This document shows positions 8,906 to 15,686 of a stretch of DNA of 64,000 nucleotides, one piece after another. Where the stretch lies: NCBI GenBank assembly GCA_964345075.1, contig CAYFPS010000003.1, positions 62,001-126,000 of the forward strand, written 5' to 3'. The notes beneath the pieces were generated by a model. It was not told the origin of the DNA, did not search any database, and saw only the letters and a list, made by a program, of their open reading frames with translations. Within the stretch, counting starts at the first letter, position 1; every line of letters starts with the position of its first letter. The position numbers were made by a program, and so were the translations under genes. Source of the stretch: CAYFPS01 sp964345075. GTDB taxonomy: Bacteria > CAIWAD01.

Positions 8906-8963
8906 TTCGGGAACTCGATCGGGAACTGCGTTTCGAAAAAGGTCAAGAAAACCTGACCCTCCC
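8906..8963 (+). repeat. 58-bp intergenic repeat, copy 2
   Basis: This is the second direct copy, 165 bases downstream of copy 1, with five substitutions. One change turns the hairpin into GGTCA-N8-TGACC. It ends about 40 bases before the start of the DUF6305 gene and could affect its mRNA leader. Confidence 0.8.
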
Positions 8964-9004
8964 AAATTCCTACCTTGCAAAGTTCGAACAAACGCGAGGT
9001 ACCC

Positions 9005-9580
9005 GTGAACGCAAAGCGATATGCACGCCTGCTGATGAGCCTGCTGCTCATCGGCCTCCTTCTACCCTTGACAAGCCAGGCCGCAAGGCTGGCCGAGCCC
9101 TTGGTGATTACCAGTGCCGGACAGAGTTCCGACCTGCTGCTTTCCCGACAGTTTTTCCTGAAGGCCGGTCTGGAACAACCCCGGCTGGAGGCCCAGCTGA
9201 GTGCTGACAGTCTGGAGGGCGTTGAGACGCTGGTGGTCGTGGTCGGCGGCAGCACCAAGGGCCTGGGTCAGGCCAAGGATGCCGGCGAGCAGGAGCTGGC
9301 CCGTGTTGAGGCCTTGATGACGCGTGCGGCCGAGCTTCAGGTGCAGGTCCTGTGTCTGCATGTGGGTCGTGAAGCCCGTCGTGGCGCGGTTTCGGATCCC
9401 TTCATCACCCCTGTCGCCAGTCGCGCGGCCCAGATTCTGGTGCTGGAAGGCGGCAATGCCGACGGTCTCTTCAGCACCATTTCCACCGAGACGGGGATTC
9501 CCCTGATTGAGGCGGTGGATTACAAGGATTGTGTCACGCAGATCAATGCGCTTTTCGGCTGGGAGATGCCCGAGCGCTAG
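9005..9580 (+). CDS. Exported DUF6305-family protein
   Basis: A 191-residue protein starting at GTG 9005, which has GAGG five bases upstream; an in-frame TTG at 8975 is possible but lacks a good site. Residues 1-27 are a signal peptide (basic NAKRYAR, hydrophobic LLMSLLLIGLLLPL, cleavage after SQA). The mature part has the blocks I associate with DUF6305: ITSAGQSSD, VVVVGGSTKGLGQA, LCLHVGREARRGAVSDPFI and LEGGNADGLF. The function is unknown; a periplasmic location is inferred. The reading frame ends inside a 16-bp palindrome just before smpB. Confidence 0.7.
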   Translation: MNAKRYARLLMSLLLIGLLLPLTSQAARLAEPLVITSAGQSSDLLLSRQFFLKAGLEQPRLEAQLSADSLEGVETLVVVVGGSTKGLGQAKDAGEQELARVEALMTRAAELQVQVLCLHVGREARRGAVSDPFITPVASRAAQILVLEGGNADGLFSTISTETGIPLIEAVDYKDCVTQINALFGWEMPER

Positions 9581-9586
9581 CGCTCG
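9571..9586. repeat. 16-bp perfect palindrome at the stop codon before smpB
   Basis: CGAGCGC-TA-GCGCTCG spans the TAG stop at 9578-9580, ten bases before the smpB ATG. It could form a GC-rich hairpin limiting read-through or affecting smpB translation. There is no U-tract, so it is not a normal intrinsic terminator. Confidence 0.45.
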
Positions 9587-9596
9587 CCCCTGAACC

Positions 9597-10079
9597 ATGG
9601 CAGCGAAGAAACCCGCAAAAGACAACACGCGCTACATCGCGCAAAACCGCAAGGCTCGGCACGATTACCACATCGAGCAGACCTGGGAAGCGGGCATTCA
9701 GCTCTGCGGCACCGAGGTCAAGGCCTGTCGCGAGGGCCTTGCCAGTCTGAAGGAGAGCTGGGCCAAGGTGATCGATGGCGAAATCTTCATCATCGGCATG
9801 CATATCTCACCCTATGCTCACGGCCGCTTTGGCGCGCACGAGGAAACCCGGCAGCGCAAACTGTTGCTGCACGCCGCCGAGATTCGCAAGATCACGCGCG
9901 AGCTTGAATCGGGCGGACGCACGCTTGTTCCGCTGGCCCTTTACTGGAAAAAGCATCTGGTCAAGTGCCGACTGGCGCTGGCAGCGGGCAAGCGCAAGGC
10001 AGACAAGCGCGCGGATATTGCCAAGCGGGAAAATGAACGCACCCTGAAGCGGGTGTTCAAGGAGGTCAATCAGCGATGA
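9597..10079 (+). CDS. smpB: SsrA-binding protein SmpB
   Basis: A 160-residue, full-length SmpB, the tmRNA partner in trans-translation that rescues stalled ribosomes. Family blocks are clear: NRKARHDYHIEQTWEAGIQL, GTEVKACREG, SLKESWAKVIDGEIFIIGMHI, SPYAHGRFGAHEETRQRKLLLH and the basic tail region RKADKRADIAKRENER. It overlaps the tyrS start by four bases (ATGA). No tmRNA gene is visible in this window. Confidence 0.97.
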   Translation: MAAKKPAKDNTRYIAQNRKARHDYHIEQTWEAGIQLCGTEVKACREGLASLKESWAKVIDGEIFIIGMHISPYAHGRFGAHEETRQRKLLLHAAEIRKITRELESGGRTLVPLALYWKKHLVKCRLALAAGKRKADKRADIAKRENERTLKRVFKEVNQR

Positions 10080-11293
10080 GTTTCCCCGGACTCAATGAAC
10101 AGATGGACGAGATCAGGAAAGGCGCGGCCGAGATTCTGCCTGAGGATCTTCTGGAGAAGAAGATCAGTCGTTCGCTTTCCACTGGCAAGCCGCTGCAGAT
10201 CAAATTCGGCGCGGATCCCAGCGCTCCCGACCTGCACATTGGACACGCCGTCGTCATCAACAAGCTCAAGACCTTTCAGCAGCTGGGCCACCAGGTCATC
10301 TTTCTGATCGGGGATTTTACAGGCATGGTGGGCGACCCCACGGGCAAATCGAAAACCCGTCCGCGCCTGACCCGCGAGCAGGTTCTGGCCAATGCCGAAA
10401 CCTACAAGAGCCAGATCTTCAAACTGCTGGACCCGGAGAAGACCCAGATCCGCTTCAACAGCGAGTGGTTCGAGAAAATGCCGATCTCGCAGTTCCTTGA
10501 GCTGACCAGTCGCTACACGGTGGCCCGTCTGCTGGAGCGCGAAGACTTCAGCAGACGCTACAAGACAGGCCAGCCGATTGCCGTCATCGAATTCCTCTAT
10601 CCGCTGATTCAGGGCTACGACAGCGTGGCGCTTGAGGCCGATGTAGAACTGGGCGGCACGGACCAGACCTTCAATTTGCTGGTCGGTCGCGTGTTACAGG
10701 AGCATTATGCCCAGGAGCCGCAGGTCATTCTGACCATGCCGATTCTGGAAGGCACCGACGGCGTCAACAAAATGTCCAAGAGCCTCGACAACTACATCGG
10801 TATCACGGACAATCCGCGCGAGATCTTCGGCCGCACGATGAGCATTCCCGACGAGCTGATCGCCCGCTGGTACGAATTGGCCACCGATCTGCCCGCTGCC
10901 GAGGTGCGCGAGATCCGTCGTCAGCTTGAGGCGCAGGAAGTCAATCCATCGCACCTCAAACGCCGTCTGGGCCGCGAGCTGGTCCGCATCTATCATGATG
11001 TATCACAGGGTGAAGCGGCCGAGCAGGAATTCAACGAAATGTTCAAGCAGGGTGGCCTGCCTGAAGACATGCCCGAGTTTCCCTTGAGCGGTGATACAAA
11101 CCTGCCAGACCTTTTGACTGCCGCCGATCTGGTAAAGAGCAAGGGTGAAGCCCGCAAACTGGTTCGTCAGGGGGCTGTCAGTCTGGATGGCGAAAAGATT
11201 AGCGACGAGACCTTCACGCTCAGTTCCGCCCATGCTGGCGCTGTGCTCAAGGTAGGCAAGCGCCGGTTTCTCAAGCTCGTGGCGGGTGCATGA
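10076..11293 (+). CDS. tyrS: Tyrosyl-tRNA synthetase
   Basis: A 405-residue class I synthetase charging tRNA-Tyr. The HIGH motif is HIGH (PDLHIGHAVV) near residue 51 and the second signature is KMSKS (NKMSKSLDNYIG) near residue 231. The C-terminal S4 RNA-binding domain spans roughly residues 340-400 (LVKSKGEARKLVRQGAVSLDGEKI). The lysine in KMSKS and the length fit the TyrZ-like bacterial group. It overlaps smpB upstream and the polyprenyl synthase downstream by four bases each, making one translationally coupled unit. Confidence 0.96.
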   Translation: MSFPGLNEQMDEIRKGAAEILPEDLLEKKISRSLSTGKPLQIKFGADPSAPDLHIGHAVVINKLKTFQQLGHQVIFLIGDFTGMVGDPTGKSKTRPRLTREQVLANAETYKSQIFKLLDPEKTQIRFNSEWFEKMPISQFLELTSRYTVARLLEREDFSRRYKTGQPIAVIEFLYPLIQGYDSVALEADVELGGTDQTFNLLVGRVLQEHYAQEPQVILTMPILEGTDGVNKMSKSLDNYIGITDNPREIFGRTMSIPDELIARWYELATDLPAAEVREIRRQLEAQEVNPSHLKRRLGRELVRIYHDVSQGEAAEQEFNEMFKQGGLPEDMPEFPLSGDTNLPDLLTAADLVKSKGEARKLVRQGAVSLDGEKISDETFTLSSAHAGAVLKVGKRRFLKLVAGA

Positions 11294-12264
11294 TTCAGCT
11301 CTCGTCGATTCAGGATCTGGTCACGGATGACCTGAAGGTTTTCCGCGGCCGTTACGATGACTGGATCAAAACCGGCCGCATGCCGATTGTCGATCAGGTG
11401 ATACGCTTTCTGGGCGGCCGTCGTGGCAAATTGCTGCGCCCCACGCTTACCTATCTGTGCGCGCGCCTTCTGGGCAAACCCGGAGAGGCCACACACTTTG
11501 CAGCCATGGTCGTGGAGCTTTTGCACAATGCCACCCTGATGCATGACGATGTGGTCGATGCCAGCCTGAAGCGGCGTGGCAAGCCCAGTCTGAATGCGGT
11601 TTTCGGCAACAAGATCAGCGTGCTCTTTGGTGATTACCTGCTGGCTTCCAGTCTGCTGGCCATGCTGGAATGCGAGGACCAGCGGGTCTTTGCGATCCTG
11701 GCCAAAACCGCGCGGCGACTGGCCAAGGGCGAGCTGGATCAGGCCGCGCGCAGCCGTAATCTGAACATGGATGAGGAAACCTATTACCGCATGGTTTCCA
11801 ACAAGACGGGTGCCCTGCTTAGCGCTTCCTGCCTGCTGGGCGGGCTTTCCACCGGCGCGACCGACGAGCAGCTTGAGGCACTGCAGGGCTTTGGCGAGGC
11901 CATCGGGATTGCCTTTCAGATTCAGGACGATCTGCTGGATTACACCGGACGCGAAGCCCTTATCGGCAAGCCGGTCGGGGGTGACTTGAAGGAGCGCAAG
12001 ATCACGCTTCCCCTGCTTTTCGCCTTTCAGCAGAGTCCGTCTTCCGAGGTCAAGCGAATCAAACGACTGGTGGTCAAGCCAGCTCGTGGTGATCTCAAGC
12101 GCGTGGTGGAGTTTGCCATTGAAAAGGGTGGCGTGGACTATGCCCGGGGCAAGGCGCGCGACTACTCGCGACAGGCGCTGGATTGCCTGTCTCTCTTTCC
12201 GGAAAGCGAAGTACGCGAGCGTCTGGAAGCACTGGGCGCCTTTGCCATTGAACGTGAACACTAG
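11290..12264 (+). CDS. All-trans polyprenyl diphosphate synthase
   Basis: A 324-residue isoprenyl chain-elongating enzyme. The first aspartate-rich motif is reduced to DDVVD (LMHDDVVDAS, near residue 85) and the second is DDLLD (QIQDDLLDYTG). GKLLRPTL and LGDYLL-type blocks complete the family pattern, and the sequence resembles octaprenyl/heptaprenyl synthases (IspB/HepT). Such an enzyme would supply the menaquinone side chain, prenylated by MenA encoded at 48122-49024. It could also feed the prenylglyceryl pathway suggested by GGGPS at 58967. Product length cannot be read with certainty. Confidence 0.92.
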   Translation: MIQLSSIQDLVTDDLKVFRGRYDDWIKTGRMPIVDQVIRFLGGRRGKLLRPTLTYLCARLLGKPGEATHFAAMVVELLHNATLMHDDVVDASLKRRGKPSLNAVFGNKISVLFGDYLLASSLLAMLECEDQRVFAILAKTARRLAKGELDQAARSRNLNMDEETYYRMVSNKTGALLSASCLLGGLSTGATDEQLEALQGFGEAIGIAFQIQDDLLDYTGREALIGKPVGGDLKERKITLPLLFAFQQSPSSEVKRIKRLVVKPARGDLKRVVEFAIEKGGVDYARGKARDYSRQALDCLSLFPESEVRERLEALGAFAIEREH

Positions 12265-12285
12265 CGACGATTTGACGGAGGCATC

Positions 12286-13308
12286 ATGAAGTACGGGTCC
12301 ATTCTGATTCTCAGTCTTTTGCTGCTGCAGGCTTGCGGTAACAGGCAGAAGTCCAGTCTGCAGGAAGGTGAGACTGCAGGTTACACCTGGCAACACGAGC
12401 TGGTTGGCGGGCCCGAAACGCGTGATACAAACAGCGATCTTGCGCTCTCGGGGACACTTCTGGAAACGAATGCCCGCGAGCTGCAGGTGCTGGGTCAGGC
12501 TTCGCAGATCGCCCAGATTAACTCACTGGCTGGATCACGCAGTGGCCGCCTGAGTCGCCCCAATTACGATTTGATCCTGCGCATGCTGCAGTACAAAAAG
12601 GAAAGTCAGGAACGGATCGAAATGCTGGCCGGGCCACTCCGCAGGCTGTGGGGTGCACATGATGGCGGCGGCGATCGCCCCTGGCCGGGACAGGCCGATG
12701 TGGACTCGGTGCTGGCGCTCGTGCATGAAGGCGGCACCTATTTTGTCGACCTGAGCGTTCTCTTGCGGCTGCCCGGCATGGAGATCGATCTGGATCCCGT
12801 ACTGGTAGGCACCATGGCCGATCGCAGTCTGGACAGCCTGCGCAAGCTGGGTTACATGGATCAGCTGATCCGGGTAGAGGATACATGGAGGGCCATTGGC
12901 AAGGCTGCCGATGGCAAGGAGTGGAATGTTGCCCTCAAGCACCCCGCCAGCCAGCAGGAGCTGGGCCGAATTCCGCTGAAGGAGCAGTCTTTGGCGCTGG
13001 TTCATGCCGGTCAGCAGGCAACGCAACTGGGAGGCAGGGCCGCCAGCTCGCTGGTTGATCCGCAAAGCGGCATGCCTGTCACACAGGTTTTGGCCGCCTG
13101 GGTGATTGCGCCCACGGCTGAAGCCGCTCACGCCTGGGCCTATGCATGCGCCATTCTCGGTGCAGAAAAGGGCCTGCCCCTCATTGAATCAAAAGCCGGT
13201 TTTGAGGCTGCGGTGATTGAAAAGGCAGAGAAGGGGCCGGTCTGGCAAGCCACCCGCGCTTTCCCGCTGGCTGCGCCTTCTGCCCAGCTGCTTGCTGGCG
13301 GCCAATAG
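12286..13308 (+). CDS. Lipoprotein resembling a degenerate ApbE (FAD:protein FMN transferase)
   Basis: A 340-residue lipoprotein: MKYGSILILSLLLLQAC gives a lipobox with Cys17, and GGAGG precedes the ATG. The order of blocks follows ApbE, which flavinylates Rnf/Nqr-type proteins. These are RIEMLAGPLRRLWG (ApbE 'GPL..LWG'), GMEIDLDPVLVGTMADRSLDSLRKLGY (ApbE iDLGGIAKGYAVD region), SLVDPQSGMPV (normally HIIDP.TG) and a C-terminal AHAWAYACAILGAEKG (normally ADALATA..vlG). The substitutions remove the GG-KG pair, the His of HIIDP and the metal-binding Asp of ADA. It is therefore probably not a standard transferase. Function unknown; the family call rests on block order and spacing. Confidence 0.55.
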   Translation: MKYGSILILSLLLLQACGNRQKSSLQEGETAGYTWQHELVGGPETRDTNSDLALSGTLLETNARELQVLGQASQIAQINSLAGSRSGRLSRPNYDLILRMLQYKKESQERIEMLAGPLRRLWGAHDGGGDRPWPGQADVDSVLALVHEGGTYFVDLSVLLRLPGMEIDLDPVLVGTMADRSLDSLRKLGYMDQLIRVEDTWRAIGKAADGKEWNVALKHPASQQELGRIPLKEQSLALVHAGQQATQLGGRAASSLVDPQSGMPVTQVLAAWVIAPTAEAAHAWAYACAILGAEKGLPLIESKAGFEAAVIEKAEKGPVWQATRAFPLAAPSAQLLAGGQ

Positions 13309-13317
13309 GCAGGCGCC

Positions 13318-14286
13318 ATGCAACGGATCGGGCTGATCCGCTTTTCCGCGCTGGGTGACATCCAGCTGACGGAGGCGATTCCGCGCTTGCTGAAGGCCCG
13401 GCAGTCCGACCTGCATATCACCTACATCACCAAAGATCAGTGGGCCGAACTGCCCGCTGGCTGGCCGGCTGTGGATGAGGTTCTGGCCCTTGAGTCAGGA
13501 GAATCACTAGCCGATTTCTCCAGTCGCTTGAAGGCTGCCCGCCTGGATCGCATCCTCGATTTGCACAATAATCTGCGCAGCCGCTATCTGGCGCCTTTTG
13601 CGCCCAGACTTCCCAAACACCGCCTCGACAAACTGCTGCTTGTGCATGCCAGGCCCCTGCTGGGTCTGTTAACGGCTCCTCCACCTGTCTGGCAGCGCTA
13701 TTTGCAGCTGGCCGGACTGGAAGACCTGTCAGACGAAGCGACGCGACCCCGACTTGTCATTGAGGGCGAGCGGCTGATCGCGGGTTCGGGCAATGCGCTT
13801 TGCCTGATTCCGGGCAGTGGCAGGGCCACTAAAACATGGCCGGCCGATTTATGGCTGGATTTTCTCAGGCGCTTTCTTGAAGCCGATTCCAGACCGGCTG
13901 TGATCCTGGGTGGAAAGGCAGAAGCAGAGCTTGGCCAGCAGCTGGCAGAGCTTGATCCGGATCGTGTTACAAACTATTGCGGGCGCTTGAGTCTCGGCCG
14001 AAGCGCGCGCCTGCTGGCAGAGTGCCGGGCCGTATTGTGTGGTGATACAGGCCTGATGCACATGGCCGATGCCGCTGATTTGCCCGGATGTGTGCTGGCC
14101 TGCAGCTCCCACAAGCGCCTTGGCTTCTGGCCTTCCGGAAAGAGCCTGCGCGTGCTGGAGGTGGACATCAACTGCCGACCTTGCTCCCATGTAGGCAGAA
14201 AGAGCTGCCCGCAAGGCCACTTCAACTGTGCCAGGCAGCTGGAGCCGGCCAGGGTTCTGGAGGAGATGCTTGGGGTGATGGCATGA
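13318..14286 (+). CDS. Family 9 glycosyltransferase (ADP-heptose:LPS heptosyltransferase type)
   Basis: A 322-residue GT9 enzyme. The N-terminus RIGLIRFSALGDIQLTEAIPRLL is the diagnostic acceptor motif (normally SxxGDxxxxxPxL). The C-terminal half has LIPGSGRATKTWPADLWLDFL and CGDTGLMHMADAADLP, the nucleotide-heptose binding motifs. The Cys-rich end (CRPCSHVGRKSCPQGHFNC) is common in WaaF-like members. It would add heptose to the Kdo core in the inner membrane. Its ATG-TGA overlap with waaA and the gmhA homologue at 59730 support an LPS heptose pathway. Confidence 0.9.
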   Translation: MQRIGLIRFSALGDIQLTEAIPRLLKARQSDLHITYITKDQWAELPAGWPAVDEVLALESGESLADFSSRLKAARLDRILDLHNNLRSRYLAPFAPRLPKHRLDKLLLVHARPLLGLLTAPPPVWQRYLQLAGLEDLSDEATRPRLVIEGERLIAGSGNALCLIPGSGRATKTWPADLWLDFLRRFLEADSRPAVILGGKAEAELGQQLAELDPDRVTNYCGRLSLGRSARLLAECRAVLCGDTGLMHMADAADLPGCVLACSSHKRLGFWPSGKSLRVLEVDINCRPCSHVGRKSCPQGHFNCARQLEPARVLEEMLGVMA

Positions 14287-15587
14287 TCAGTCTGCTCGCT
14301 TACCGCCTGCTGAGCGGACCCGCCTGGCTGCTACTCTGGTTTGTCTCACGCTTTCATAGCCGGATACGCGAGAATCTGGAGGCTCGTCAAGGCTGGCGAA
14401 AAGAACTTGCCGAAGCCATGCGGCAGCTGCCGGAGAAGGATCGCGTCTGGATCCACTGCGCCAGCATGGGAGAATTTGAAGCAGTGCGACCCCTGGCCAG
14501 ACTGCTTAAGAGCGAAGGCCGTCCGGTCCTGATCAGTTTCTTCTCGACCAGTGGCCCCAGGCATGTATCACAGATTCCGGAGGCCGATCACTTCTGCTAT
14601 CTGCCTTTTGATACGCCTCGCGCGGCCAGGGATTTCATTCGTATCACAAAACCGGCAAACGCGCTTGTCAGCAAGCATGACTTGTGGCCCAATCACTTGC
14701 TGGCGGCCAGGGCTTCCGGTGCCAGACTGGCCTTCATCAATGCCAATTTTCACGAGAAGAGCCGGCTGGCCAAGCCCTTGCTCGCTGCCTTTCATCGCGC
14801 GCTACTGGGCCATTTCGATCTGATCTGCACTGTCAGCGATGCCATGGCCGATCGCTTCAACCGCCTGCTTCAGGGCCGGGTCAAGGTTATCAATACCGGC
14901 GACAGCCGCTTTGACCGTGTGGTTGAACGGGCCCTCGCAGCCGATTCCGATCAGCTCTTGCCGGCCGACTTCATGCGGGGCGGCAGAGTCCTTGTGCTAG
15001 GTAGCTGCTGGCAACCGGATGAAGAGCTTGTCCTGCCTGAACTGGCCGCGCTCTCCCGGGAATTCGCTGATCTTCGTGTGCTGCTTGTGCCTCACGAACC
15101 GTCGAATGCCGCGCTGGAGCGCCTCGAGGGCCTGCTGGCGCGCCTTGGCATCAACAGCCGCAGGCTTGCCGAATTACCGCTGGCTGAGGGCGATGCCCTG
15201 CCACAGGCCATCATCATCGACCGTGTAGGCCTGCTGGCGGGTCTTTACCGGGGAGCCTGGCTGGCCTGGGTGGGTGGCGGACTTACCACGGGCGTTCACA
15301 GCGTAATCGAGCCAGCCGCCCACGGGCTGCCCGTGCTCTTTGGTCCGCGGCATCATGTGGCGCAGGAAGCGCAGGATTTGCTTGAGGCCGGAGCGGCTGC
15401 AAGCTTCGCTGGGCCGCAGGCGCTTGGTGCATGTCTGCGCGAGCTGCTTGACAAGCCGGAGCAGCACGCGAAAATGGCTGCTGCTGCCAGTAAGCTGGTG
15501 GAAGCCAGTCGCGGTGCTTCAGATCGCATTTACGCCTCCATCTTTGTACAAAAAACAGGCACTTGCTTTAGACGAAAGCAGATTTAG
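14283..15587 (+). CDS. waaA: 3-deoxy-D-manno-octulosonic acid transferase (Kdo transferase)
   Basis: A 434-residue GT30 enzyme starting at ATG 14283, overlapping the upstream TGA. There is one N-terminal membrane anchor (residues about 5-22), the GT30 N-domain motif WIHCASMGEFEAVRPL, FFSTSGPR, and PFDTPRAARDFI. The C-domain carries LGSCWQPDEELVLP and the GGGLTTGVHSVIEPAAHGLPVLFGPRH nucleotide-binding region. The normal 'GEVWPN' has become KHDLWPN, a mild variation. It transfers Kdo to lipid A, so the organism makes Kdo-type LPS. Pairs with the GT9 upstream. Confidence 0.92.
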   Translation: MISLLAYRLLSGPAWLLLWFVSRFHSRIRENLEARQGWRKELAEAMRQLPEKDRVWIHCASMGEFEAVRPLARLLKSEGRPVLISFFSTSGPRHVSQIPEADHFCYLPFDTPRAARDFIRITKPANALVSKHDLWPNHLLAARASGARLAFINANFHEKSRLAKPLLAAFHRALLGHFDLICTVSDAMADRFNRLLQGRVKVINTGDSRFDRVVERALAADSDQLLPADFMRGGRVLVLGSCWQPDEELVLPELAALSREFADLRVLLVPHEPSNAALERLEGLLARLGINSRRLAELPLAEGDALPQAIIIDRVGLLAGLYRGAWLAWVGGGLTTGVHSVIEPAAHGLPVLFGPRHHVAQEAQDLLEAGAAASFAGPQALGACLRELLDKPEQHAKMAAAASKLVEASRGASDRIYASIFVQKTGTCFRRKQI

Positions 15588-15588
15588 C

Positions 15589-15614
15589 TTGCACCATCCC
15601 GCAGGAAGGTGCAA
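15589..15614. promoter_or_regulatory. Inverted repeat upstream of the histidine kinase gene
   Basis: TTGCACC-N12-GGTGCAA lies just after the waaA stop and about 75 bases before the kinase ATG. There is no U-tract, so an operator or leader hairpin is more likely than a terminator. No regulator can be assigned. Confidence 0.3.
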
Positions 15615-15686
15615 CATTGACGAACTGCTCTCAGATGGCCCAAGCCGGAAAGCCGAGCAGCAATCAGGTCGAGATTGGCGGGATTC

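Noticed and set aside
8750..8980. Minus-strand ORF with two similar peptides (GFLDLFRNAVPD and GFPDLFQNSVPD)
   Set aside because: The similarity comes from the duplicated 58-bp DNA repeat. There is no ribosome-binding site or family match.
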